From Candidatus Kapaibacterium sp. (GTDB lineage Bacteria; Bacteroidota; Ignavibacteria; Palsa-1295): a stretch of DNA of 13,747 nt. Below the pieces are notes generated by a model. The model saw only the letters and a list, made by a program, of their open reading frames with translations. It was not told the origin of the DNA and did not search any database. How positions within the stretch are numbered: the stretch's first letter is position 1; every line of letters begins with the position of its first letter. Shown piece by piece: positions 1-7,167 of this stretch. The position numbers were made by a program, and so were the translations under genes. The DNA lies in NCBI GenBank assembly GCA_025450975.1, contig JANWLI010000043.1, forward strand, positions 1-13,747, written 5' to 3'.

Positions 1-2180
1 GGCCGGTCTTTACCTATAGCTTCGATACGACACAGAGGAAATTTCGTAAGACCGATAGCACATCAGCCTGGGTACCGCGCGATCTTGGCTCGATTGACGG
101 CCAATCGCGTGACCTATTGATGCAAGGTGGCACTGACCTTATCATTCATCGGAGCAACTCATCACGACCTGTCTTTGGCGACATCGTCAGGTACGATACG
201 ACGAACCGTAACGATATGATCGCCCTCGGCTACGCAGATCCCGACGGCAACGGCACCGACGAGATCGTCGTCATTCATCAGGTAACACGACAACTTCGGC
301 TGATCGATGTCATCGAAGTCCGCTCGGCTGCCAGCAACGACTTCCCTGTCATCGCAGAACTCGCAAACACGACAGGGCCGGCACGAGAGTACCGAGACAA
401 CCGCTATCAGAAGCCCGATGTACGCGCGGAAGACCTGAACGGTAATGGCAAAGAAGAGATCGTTATACTTGACGACGATGCCGACCTTCTTGTCTTTACA
501 CGAAACGATGCCGGAACGTATGAAACGATGATGATCGATTCGAACGACGGATACACGGAAGGCACGATGGTTTCGATCGCCGATCTTAATGGCGATGGCA
601 AGCAGGATATTGCCTATGCTTTCCACACATCGTTCGATGAGAATGCCTTCGGCGAGTACGATCCGAAGTACTGGACGGTGAAAGTGCTGGTTGGTAATGG
701 CGACGGATCGTTCAGGCGCTCACTGCCTACGTATTTCTGGAATGCACGCTCTGACCGCCTCTTCCGCTCCTCGCTCGGAACAATGAAAAACGTTACCGGC
801 TCCGGTACTGAGGAGCTAGGCATCTCCTTCTTCCCTGATTTCTACCTCTTCAAGTTTGACGACGCTGCCAACAGGCTCGTCCCACAGTGGCACTTCCCCG
901 TTTCGATCACGCCGCGTACAGGGCTCGTCCACGATTTTGACAACAACGGCATTCCGGAGTTCGCGATCAACACCGGCGACTCAACGCATTTCTTCGAACG
1001 TGAATATCTGCTCGCCGGAAGAACGGCTACGCCTTCCGGACTCGAAGCACTTCCCCGCGACACGAACAGAGTCGATCTGCAATGGGGCAGCGTCACAGGC
1101 GCAACTGAATACTACGTTCTGCGTGCGCTCGAATCCGATAACACGTTCTCGGTCATCGATACAACAACGACACTTACCTATTCCGATACGACCGTCACGA
1201 ACCTGACAACGTACGTTTACTCAATCGTTGCCTTCGATCCTGCTAAACAGGAAGGACTTAGTCAACTTGCACTTGCCATCGAAGCTTTTGTGCATCCGAA
1301 GCCACTAATTACTGAGGTTACTTCCAACAAAGAATTTGTCCGCATTAAGAGCAGCCAGCCTTTGCGCGAAGTTGAGATCGAAGGCGCTGGATTTCTCGTC
1401 GACAACATTCCGTGCCTTACAGCCGCTGTCGCATCCGACAGCTTCGTCGTGCTCCGTGCTGCCCATGAGCTTTCGACTGGTATGCACGAACTGCACATTC
1501 GCACTCATCGCCTGCGCGACATCTGGAATTCACCTGTCGATACAGGGCTCGCAAAAACCTGGGAGAAGCTGATCGAAGAACCGGACCGCAGGTTCTACGT
1601 CGTGAAGTGGCGCTTCGAAGATAGCAGGCGGATCTACGTTGAATTCAACAACCGTCCCGGCGATAATGCGCTCGATGTTGCGCGCTATACGCTGACGCCG
1701 TATGGGATGCTGGTTAAAGTTTACCGCGACCAGACAAATCCGAACGCCCTCTTCATCGATCTTGCTAATACGTCGATCGTCGCACTCGGCGTGCCCTTCG
1801 TGCTTTGCGTCGAAGGGATTACTGACGATATTGGAACGCCGATAGAGAAGACAGAAGGTAATTGTATTGGCGTGTCGGTTATCGAACCGGATCTGGCGAA
1901 TATTATGGTTTATCCGAATCCGGCCCACATCTCTGATGAGAAGGTTACGTTTGCCCGTCTCACACCGGAAGCAGAAGTATCGATCTACACAACATCGCAA
2001 CGTCTCCTGCGACGCATCAAGACCAGCGATCGCTCGGGCGGCGTTGAATGGGATCTTCGCGACGAAGCAGGAAAAGACCTACCCAGCGGCGTTTATATTT
2101 ATCAGGTCACCGGAAAAGATGAAGACGGGAATGACGTCGAGTCGAATGAGGCAAAGTTTGTGATCGTGCGGGACCGCTGA
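1..2180 (+). CDS. T9SS-exported FG-GAP repeat / fibronectin III protein, 3' part
   Basis: The reading frame is open from base 3 with no stop before the window edge, so the gene is 5'-truncated. The TTG/ATG codons at 117-122 are internal and need not be the start. Counting residues from codon 117, four Asp-rich FG-GAP/VCBS-type calcium loops are visible: DPDGNGTDEI (41-50), DLNGNGKEEI (106-115), DLNGDGKQDI (156-165) and DFDNNGIPEF (273-282). A fibronectin type III-like module follows at about 305-392, then a less clear beta-rich region. The C-terminus (about 596-687) begins with VYPNPA and contains PSGVYIYQV, the hallmarks of a type A T9SS sorting domain. Proteins with this tail cross the outer membrane by T9SS and are anchored on the surface or released. 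FG-GAP repeats usually build an integrin-like propeller. The ligand and true function are unknown. The domain calls are firm; the specific role is not. Confidence 0.88.
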   Translation, partial: PVFTYSFDTTQRKFRKTDSTSAWVPRDLGSIDGQSRDLLMQGGTDLIIHRSNSSRPVFGDIVRYDTTNRNDMIALGYADPDGNGTDEIVVIHQVTRQLRLIDVIEVRSAASNDFPVIAELANTTGPAREYRDNRYQKPDVRAEDLNGNGKEEIVILDDDADLLVFTRNDAGTYETMMIDSNDGYTEGTMVSIADLNGDGKQDIAYAFHTSFDENAFGEYDPKYWTVKVLVGNGDGSFRRSLPTYFWNARSDRLFRSSLGTMKNVTGSGTEELGISFFPDFYLFKFDDAANRLVPQWHFPVSITPRTGLVHDFDNNGIPEFAINTGDSTHFFEREYLLAGRTATPSGLEALPRDTNRVDLQWGSVTGATEYYVLRALESDNTFSVIDTTTTLTYSDTTVTNLTTYVYSIVAFDPAKQEGLSQLALAIEAFVHPKPLITEVTSNKEFVRIKSSQPLREVEIEGAGFLVDNIPCLTAAVASDSFVVLRAAHELSTGMHELHIRTHRLRDIWNSPVDTGLAKTWEKLIEEPDRRFYVVKWRFEDSRRIYVEFNNRPGDNALDVARYTLTPYGMLVKVYRDQTNPNALFIDLANTSIVALGVPFVLCVEGITDDIGTPIEKTEGNCIGVSVIEPDLANIMVYPNPAHISDEKVTFARLTPEAEVSIYTTSQRLLRRIKTSDRSGGVEWDLRDEAGKDLPSGVYIYQVTGKDEDGNDVESNEAKFVIVRDR

Positions 2181-2198
2181 TCTACAAGGAAAAACTAG

Positions 2199-2287
2199 CG
2201 GAGAGGGAGAGATTCGAACTCTCGGAGGACATTACTGTCCTCAACGGTTTTCGAGACCGCCCCGTTCAACCACTCTGGCACCTCTCC
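2199..2287 (-). tRNA. tRNA-Ser (anticodon CGA)
   Basis: Read on the minus strand this folds as a class II tRNA of 89 nt. The acceptor stem pairs GGAGAGG with CCTCTCC. The anticodon stem pairs GCGGT with ACCGT around loop CTCGAAA, placing anticodon CGA at 2253-2251. A long variable arm pairs GAGGACA with TGTCCTC around GTAA, as expected for tRNA-Ser. The T arm is GAGAG-TTCGAAT-CTCTC and the discriminator base is G. The 3' CCA is not encoded: CTAG follows the discriminator, so it must be added enzymatically. A short T run lies just downstream. A TAGTTTAA box at 2304-2297 is a weak -7-like promoter candidate. The tRNA reads UCG codons. Confidence 0.96.
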
Positions 2288-2392
2288 GGGGGCGCTTTAA
2301 ACTACTGTGCGAACAATATCATTCCAGAGAACGAAGATCAGCAGTAGGTCGAAGTTCACTCCCTATATTAACGGCATAGACTACGAGCACCT

Positions 2393-2716
2393 ATGCCAGC
2401 GTTTCTTTCTTCGGATCAGATGCGGGACCTCACCGGCGATAAGGCCATCATTGAACTCGATGTTGCCGGCTTCGGCCTCCTGACCGTCAACGAGAACATT
2501 TTCTGCGATCACTGCAAAAAGCCGGGACAGGTTACCATGCCGAAAAACGTAACCGGCTGCATGCATTGCCAGCGGGTGAAAGCCGATATGCTCTCGTGCG
2601 ACGAGATCGAGACCTTCCAGATGGTCCTCGGCCACGTGCCGGAAATGCTCCGGCAGGCTAAGAAATACTACCACGAACGGTTCGCCACAAGCCGCAAAAA
2701 AAGGCCAAAACGGTAG
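2393..2716 (+). CDS. Small two-CxxC (zinc-ribbon-like) protein, unknown function
   Basis: The product is 107 residues with no signal peptide or membrane segment, so it is probably cytoplasmic. Two knuckles, CDHC (38-41) and CMHC (56-59), are separated by 14 residues and look like a tetra-cysteine zinc site. A further Cys69 is present. The region after about residue 70 is predicted helical and ends in a strongly basic tail (RKKRPKR), which could contact nucleic acid or ribosomes. That role is inference. No Shine-Dalgarno sequence is evident before the ATG, which is common in Bacteroidota. It stands alone between a minus-strand tRNA and a lipoprotein gene. The opposite strand also carries an open frame here (2381-2722), but the cysteine pattern and basic tail favour the plus strand. 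I do not recognise the family. Confidence 0.72.
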   Translation: MPAFLSSDQMRDLTGDKAIIELDVAGFGLLTVNENIFCDHCKKPGQVTMPKNVTGCMHCQRVKADMLSCDEIETFQMVLGHVPEMLRQAKKYYHERFATSRKKRPKR

Positions 2717-2830
2717 AATCATGAGTGTTTTCCCATGAATAACAATTCACCATATTGTTCTTAAACTTTGCGTATCATTTTGTCACAGAACTCGTTCTTA
2801 CTCTTGATTAAACACTGCACTTGCATGTAT

Positions 2831-4246
2831 ATGCATAAACTGATACTTCTTTCTGTACTAGCTGCTCTTTCCTTCGGTGGCTGCTACACGCAACTCAAAT
2901 CTGACGGCGATTACTGGGGATACACCGGCCGCGCAAAACGCGACAAGGTCGTCATCATCGAAGAACGTACCGATACGACGATCATCACCGACGATAATAA
3001 TACCGTCGCACCGCAAGAACCGACCATCGTCGACCCCGAACCGGAAAAGACCATCATCATCAATAACTATTACCCCGAATACTCGATCTACGCATCGCGC
3101 CCGTTCGGCTACCATCATTGGTATCCACGGCCATCCGTAAGTTTTAGCGTCACGTTCGGCGATCCGTATCCGCACTATTATCACCACGGCCACCACTACT
3201 ACGAACCGTACTACCACCACTACCGCCCATACTGGTCATGGTGGGATCGCCCGTGGCATTGGGATCCGTACTACTACCATCCGTACTACGCCTGGAATTA
3301 CTACGATCCGTGGTGGGGCAATCCGTATAGCTGCCTGCGCCCATCGTACCGCCATTGGGCATACTACGACCACCATTATCATGGATGGGGACATCATCAC
3401 GGCTACGGCCACAACTACGGCTCGAACAATAACGATGACAACGACCGTGACGGCAATCGCCGCAGAGGCCGCATCGAAGGTGGCGAAGACCGCGCACCAC
3501 GCGGATCCAACACCACTGGTGGCGGACCCTCACGCGCCGGCAAAGTTTCGACGACAAACGTCAATACGACAAAACCAAGCGCGACGGCAGTCAGAGTTTC
3601 CAAAGATCCCGGCGGCGTACAGATCGTAACTGATAACGCCGAAGGTGTGCGCGTCAACAACGCTAATCCGGCATCGAAACCTTCATCCGATGTATCGACG
3701 CCCGAATCGAACACAACGAACGTAACCGCGCCAAACAACTGGCCGGATAACGATGTCAGCGGTTCAGACCGCGAATCGACGCCCGCATCGAACGATGCAG
3801 CAGCAAGACCGGACAGGACTCCGCGCCGCTCATCCGATGTCTCGTCAACGAAGTCATCGGAAGGCACGCGCGTCACACCGCCGGCGCGTTCGTCGAACTC
3901 CGGCGATAACAGTTCGGCTCGTTCATCGGAGTCGCGCGTGAGAAGTTCGTCACCTGCGAAATCTACTGGCTCAGATTCATACACGGGCAGCTCGTCGGCC
4001 GCAACATCATCGAGTAAATCCGGTTCATCGGGTTCGGGCTCATCGTCAAGCTCCAACTCATCCGGCTCGTACTCCGGCGGACGCTCGTCGTCATCGTCTT
4101 CGGGCAGTAGCGGATCGAGTTCGTCTTCCGGTGGCGGATCCCGTTCATCCGGCGGATCGTCGGGCAGCTCGGGCGGATCAAGCTCTGGTGGCGGATCGTC
4201 ATCATCGGGTGACGGCGGAGGCCGGGCATCGCGCGGCTCACGATAA
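2831..4246 (+). CDS. Lipoprotein with Tyr/His/Trp-rich core and Ser/Gly-rich tail
   Basis: The start is placed at ATG 2831 (ATG 2825 is an alternative), because translation there gives a compact lipoprotein signal, a basic start (MHK) and hydrophobic run ending SFGGC with Cys18 as the lipidation site. The frame extends upstream to a TTG at 2768, but that would add an unlikely hydrophilic leader. The 471-residue product has three zones. An acidic/Thr-rich linker is followed by a stretch at about 80-197 in which roughly half of 118 residues are Tyr, His or Trp (29 Tyr, 19 His, 11 Trp by hand count). A polar disordered region then runs into a nearly pure Ser/Gly tail (about 334-471). The aromatic/His zone could bind metal or pack as a sticky surface layer; this is inference. 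A barrel gene starts 21 bp downstream, so the two are probably co-transcribed. No known enzyme domain is visible. Confidence 0.82.
   Translation: MHKLILLSVLAALSFGGCYTQLKSDGDYWGYTGRAKRDKVVIIEERTDTTIITDDNNTVAPQEPTIVDPEPEKTIIINNYYPEYSIYASRPFGYHHWYPRPSVSFSVTFGDPYPHYYHHGHHYYEPYYHHYRPYWSWWDRPWHWDPYYYHPYYAWNYYDPWWGNPYSCLRPSYRHWAYYDHHYHGWGHHHGYGHNYGSNNNDDNDRDGNRRRGRIEGGEDRAPRGSNTTGGGPSRAGKVSTTNVNTTKPSATAVRVSKDPGGVQIVTDNAEGVRVNNANPASKPSSDVSTPESNTTNVTAPNNWPDNDVSGSDRESTPASNDAAARPDRTPRRSSDVSSTKSSEGTRVTPPARSSNSGDNSSARSSESRVRSSSPAKSTGSDSYTGSSSAATSSSKSGSSGSGSSSSSNSSGSYSGGRSSSSSSGSSGSSSSSGGGSRSSGGSSGSSGGSSSGGGSSSSGDGGGRASRGSR
4133..4197 (+). repeat. In-frame GGCGGATC repeat inside the Ser/Gly tail
   Basis: The octamer GGCGGATC occurs at 4133, 4151, 4172 and 4190, so copies are spaced 18, 21 and 18 bp apart. 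All spacings are multiples of three and each copy encodes Gly-Gly-Ser in the same frame. The surrounding 3820-4243 region is low complexity, built from TCG, TCA, TCC, AGC and GGC/GGA codons. Such a tract can change length by slippage or recombination without breaking the frame. Confidence 0.75.
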
Positions 4247-4267
4247 CAATTTCCCATACTATCAACA

Positions 4268-5773
4268 ATGACTGCAATGAAATTTCGCATTGCCTACCTA
4301 GCCTGTGCCCTACTCGTAGTTTCGACGGCTTCGGCGCAGAACCTACTCGACGCCGTCCGCCTCTCGCGTGAGCCGCTGAGCACCGGCGCGCGAGGCATGG
4401 CCATGGGCGGAGCAATGACTGCCGCAACCAACGACTACACGGCACTCGCCTGGAATCCGGCTGCACTGACACTTCTCGAATTCCAGGAGTTCGGCATCGG
4501 CTTCTGGAATGGCGCCAACAACTCGACCGCATCTTTCCTCGGTACGACGTCCGAAGACGAGATCTCGAATCCGGCATTCAACACCATCGGCCTCGGATCG
4601 CCTGTCGAAACGAAGCGCGGACATCTCGCCTTCGGCCTCGCCGTCGATCGCATCTACGACTACACGCGCGCTTATCGCTTCAAGGCAGTCAATCCCAACT
4701 CGTCGTTCCTCAATACGAATAACTTCCTGCAGGACCCAGGCAACCGTGGCGGCGATTACAAGCAAGAGCTTCAGGATTATAATCTTGCATGGAATCTCTT
4801 CCTCACGTATGATATAGACTCGGCAAGCCCGCAACTTTCAACGCCGTTCACCGGCGGACTCGAACAATCAGGTTCAGTCACGGAAGAAGGCGGCCTCAGT
4901 GCATTCCGCATCGGCGGCGGAGTTGATATTGCTGAAAATATTGCCATCGGCATCACGGCAAACATGTACTGGGGATCGTATGACTATCGCCGCGTCTTTC
5001 GCGAAACTGACGTTAATGGTATTTTCTCTTCATCTGACTCCCTTCCCCCGCTCGGCTTCAAGTCGGCGGAGATCATAGACTCACGCAACCAGTCACAATC
5101 CGGCTTCGGCATGATGCTCGGACTTCTCGCAGCGCCGAGCGAATTCTTCCGCATCGGCATCACCATCGAAACGCCGACGTGGATGTCGATCGAAGACGAA
5201 TTTCGCCGCGGTGGCACAGCAACCTTCAACTTCAACCGCGAAGAATCATCGTCCGGCAACGCCGACCTCGAAGGCGCCATCGTTAACAGCTACGATATCA
5301 CCACGCCCATGCGCTTCGGCACCGGCTTTGCAGTAACTGTTGCTAACGCAACGTTCTCGGGCGATGTGAAGTATACCGATATGTCACAGACTCGCTTCAG
5401 CAATTCCGATGTCGACATCTCCGATCTCAACGACCGCGTCCGCGAAGCATTGGGGCAAGTCCTTGCATGGAAAGTTGGCGCTGAGTATGTCTTCGTCCCG
5501 GCCGGCCTGATGCTACGCGCCGGATTCAGCATGGATCCTTCACCATACAAAGCAGACGGCTCGGAATTCGATACCAAGAGCTTCTCGGGCGGACTCGGAG
5601 TTTTGCTGAGCAAATCGTCGATCTTAGAGCTTTCCTACAAGCGCAGTTCGAGCGTCACCGATCATACACTCTACAATAGCTCGACGCCCGATGGCGCGGC
5701 GGCGAGCGCTGTCATCGACCGCGACGAGATCGCCCGCCACGAAGTAGCGATCAGCTTCGGGTATCGCTTCTAA
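4268..5773 (+). CDS. FadL/PorV-like outer-membrane beta-barrel protein
   Basis: The product is 501 residues from ATG 4268. A second ATG at 4277 gives a cleaner signal peptide (MKFRIAY...) and may be the real start. The signal peptide ends STASA-Q at about residue 23. The mature N-terminus carries LSTGARGMAMGGAM, then TAATNDYTALAWNPAAL, the characteristic opening of OmpP1/FadL/TodX and PorV-type barrels. The rest alternates short beta strands and loops, and the protein ends in FGYRF, a terminal aromatic residue typical of BAM-assembled barrels. FadL relatives carry hydrophobic compounds across the outer membrane; PorV acts in T9SS as a shuttle protein. The sequence does not decide between these, and 500 residues is somewhat long for either. 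A lipoprotein gene lies 21 bp upstream and LVIVD lipoproteins lie downstream, suggesting a surface complex (inference). Confidence 0.85.
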   Translation: MTAMKFRIAYLACALLVVSTASAQNLLDAVRLSREPLSTGARGMAMGGAMTAATNDYTALAWNPAALTLLEFQEFGIGFWNGANNSTASFLGTTSEDEISNPAFNTIGLGSPVETKRGHLAFGLAVDRIYDYTRAYRFKAVNPNSSFLNTNNFLQDPGNRGGDYKQELQDYNLAWNLFLTYDIDSASPQLSTPFTGGLEQSGSVTEEGGLSAFRIGGGVDIAENIAIGITANMYWGSYDYRRVFRETDVNGIFSSSDSLPPLGFKSAEIIDSRNQSQSGFGMMLGLLAAPSEFFRIGITIETPTWMSIEDEFRRGGTATFNFNREESSSGNADLEGAIVNSYDITTPMRFGTGFAVTVANATFSGDVKYTDMSQTRFSNSDVDISDLNDRVREALGQVLAWKVGAEYVFVPAGLMLRAGFSMDPSPYKADGSEFDTKSFSGGLGVLLSKSSILELSYKRSSSVTDHTLYNSSTPDGAAASAVIDRDEIARHEVAISFGYRF

Positions 5774-5782
5774 GGGGTTTTT

Positions 5783-5819
5783 ACCACGAAGAAACGAAGA
5801 AACTAAGGGGCGCAAAGCC
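5783..5819 (+). repeat. Purine-rich intergenic quasi-repeat (ACGAAGAA type)
   Basis: The 105-bp gap between the barrel gene and the next lipoprotein gene contains CCACGAAGAAACGAAG, then AAACTAAGGGGCGCAAAG. This is a degenerate series of ACGAAG-like units about 8-9 bp apart. I recall similar short non-coding sequences dispersed in many environmental bacterial genomes, often paired with a CGCAGAGG-type partner; a candidate partner occurs at 11886-11910 in this window. The function is unknown. Confidence 0.5.
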
Positions 5820-5864
5820 TTGTAACTCCTTCTGGCTTCCAGTGTTTTATACGTACAACCATTC

Positions 5865-5870
5865 GGAGGT
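5865..5870 (+). promoter_or_regulatory. Strong Shine-Dalgarno GGAGGT
   Basis: GGAGGT ends eight bases before the ATG at 5879. It stands out because most genes in this window lack a recognisable ribosome-binding site, and it fixes the start of the first LVIVD lipoprotein. Confidence 0.8.
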
Positions 5871-5878
5871 ACCTGGCA

Positions 5879-6397
5879 ATGAAGCGAATACTTTTTCTAC
5901 TGCTCGCAGGTCTGAGCAGTTGTGTGACAGGCGAAACCACTGACGATTTCGGCAATGTCACCAACCGCAACCGCACCGTTATCCCGATCACGATCCCCAA
6001 GGAAGAACTTGCAAACTCCGTCCATACTTCCGGACCGCAGGCGCTGGTAGATCCCGGCAAGATCTACGTCTTTAACTCGTACCTGTATGTTGTCGAGCGC
6101 TATAAAGGCGTCCACGTCATCGACAACTCGAATCAGTTCGCGCCAAAGAACATCAGCTTCATCACGATTCCCGGATGCGTCGATATTGCCGTCAAGGAGA
6201 ACACGCTCTACGCCGACAATGCCATCGATCTCGTTGCGATCGATATCTCAAATCCCACGGCCGCGACCGTATCTGCGCGTCACCCAAACGTCTTCCCGCC
6301 ACTGCCGCTTCCTGAAGATGTCGAAACGATCCTCGGCCACTCCCCCGACCCGATTAGAGACGTCATCATCGCCTGGAAAGATACAACAGTAAAATGA
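5879..6397 (+). CDS. LVIVD-type beta-propeller lipoprotein, N-terminal half
   Basis: The start is set by GGAGGT at 5865-5870. The 172-residue product begins with a lipoprotein signal (MKRILFLLLAGLSSC, lipidation at Cys15), so it should sit in the inner or outer membrane facing the periplasm or surface. Residues about 60-130 contain repeats of the LVIVD type: KIYVFNSYLYVVE, GVHVIDNSNQFAPKNI, then LYADNAIDLVAIDISNP. In single-chain Bacteroidota LVIVD lipoproteins, as I remember them, this segment is the first part of a longer propeller of roughly 400 residues. Here the chain stops after IIAWKDTTVK, and the next gene continues the fold. Two or three blades cannot make a closed propeller, so it probably needs its partner. 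The stop overlaps an ATG at 6394 (ATGA), suggesting translational coupling. Confidence 0.82.
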   Translation: MKRILFLLLAGLSSCVTGETTDDFGNVTNRNRTVIPITIPKEELANSVHTSGPQALVDPGKIYVFNSYLYVVERYKGVHVIDNSNQFAPKNISFITIPGCVDIAVKENTLYADNAIDLVAIDISNPTAATVSARHPNVFPPLPLPEDVETILGHSPDPIRDVIIAWKDTTVK

Positions 6398-6401
6398 GGA
6401 G
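6397..6401 (+). promoter_or_regulatory. Shine-Dalgarno AGGAG deciding the next start
   Basis: AGGAG overlaps the stop codon of the preceding gene and lies seven bases before ATG 6409. It favours 6409 over the in-frame ATGs at 6394 and 6403, and gives a standard lipoprotein signal peptide. Confidence 0.65.
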
Positions 6402-6408
6402 CATGCAC

Positions 6409-7158
6409 ATGAAGATCACGAACCTCTGTTCCTTAATTATACTCGTTGCATTCATGGGCTGCCAAAACTCTGCCGATAGCGGCTCTCCGACTGATATGTC
6501 CGTTGGCAAAGGCGGCTCAATGGCGCGCTTCACCATAAGCGGCGATCATCTCTATGCGCTTACCGGCAACAATATCCGCATCTTCGATATTGCAAATCCG
6601 GTACAGCCGGTTGATGTCAACACAAAGACGATCGGCTCCGGCGTCGAGACGATCTTCGCCTACAAGAACAAACTGTTCTTCGGCACAACCACGGGAATGC
6701 TCATCTACGACAACTCGAGCAAGACCGATCCGCAGTTTATCTCGAGTGTGTTCCACTTCACTGCCTGCGATCCTGTCGTCGTTGAAGATACGATCGCGTA
6801 TGTGACAATCCGCACCGGCACCGGCTGCTGGCGAGGTTGGAATCAGCTGCTTGTTGTGAACATCGCAAATATTTCCATGCCACAGACCGTCGCTACGTAC
6901 GATCTCGTTAACCCACACGGTCTCGGTATCGATAGAGGCAAACTCTTCGTCTGCGATGGCGCTGCCGGACTCAAAGTCTTCGACGCAACAAACCCGCTGA
7001 ACCTCATCCAAAAAGCAAGCTATCCAAATATTCACGCCTTCGACGTCATCCCGCTCAACAACCTCCTCGTCATGACAGGCGACGACGGCATCTACCAATA
7101 TAACTACACAAATATCGACAGCGTGAAGTTCGTCAGTAAGATCGCGGTGGGGTTATAG
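6409..7158 (+). CDS. LVIVD-type beta-propeller lipoprotein, C-terminal half
   Basis: The start is chosen at ATG 6409 because AGGAG sits seven bases upstream; ATG 6394 would overlap the previous stop. The 249-residue product opens MKITNLCSLIILVAFMGC, a lipoprotein signal with lipidation at Cys18. Several propeller blades follow, each pairing 'xLYxxxGxx' and 'xxIFDIANPxxP' strands: HLYALTGNNIRIFDIANP, KLFFGTTTGMLIYDNSS, QLLVVNIANISMPQ, GKLFVCDGAAGLKVFDATNP and DDGIYQYNY. No catalytic residues are evident; LVIVD propellers are usually taken as binding or scaffold proteins. It starts 11 bp after the preceding lipoprotein, and the two together (172 + 249 residues) approximate one full-length LVIVD propeller. 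The gene ends 9 bp before the end of the convergent helical-protein gene. Confidence 0.85.
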   Translation: MKITNLCSLIILVAFMGCQNSADSGSPTDMSVGKGGSMARFTISGDHLYALTGNNIRIFDIANPVQPVDVNTKTIGSGVETIFAYKNKLFFGTTTGMLIYDNSSKTDPQFISSVFHFTACDPVVVEDTIAYVTIRTGTGCWRGWNQLLVVNIANISMPQTVATYDLVNPHGLGIDRGKLFVCDGAAGLKVFDATNPLNLIQKASYPNIHAFDVIPLNNLLVMTGDDGIYQYNYTNIDSVKFVSKIAVGL

Positions 7159-7167
7159 AGTAATGTT

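Noticed and set aside
2714..2740. TCATG ... CATGA inverted repeat after the small CxxC gene as a terminator
   Set aside because: The stem is only 5 bp with a 10-base loop and there is no useful T run.
2199..4246. Link between tRNA-Ser(CGA) and the nearby Ser-rich gene that uses many TCG codons
   Set aside because: The tRNA is on the opposite strand and separated by another gene; proximity is most simply coincidence.
3415..4290. Long minus-strand open frame (291 codons) rich in Asp, Pro and Glu
   Set aside because: It is the antisense of the Ser/Gly/Arg-rich lipoprotein tail; the skewed codons create an open frame by composition alone, and the plus strand has a signal peptide and lipobox.
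5879..6397. The short LVIVD gene as a pseudogene broken by a frameshift
   Set aside because: The next gene has its own Shine-Dalgarno sequence and lipoprotein signal peptide, which a simple frameshift would not create.
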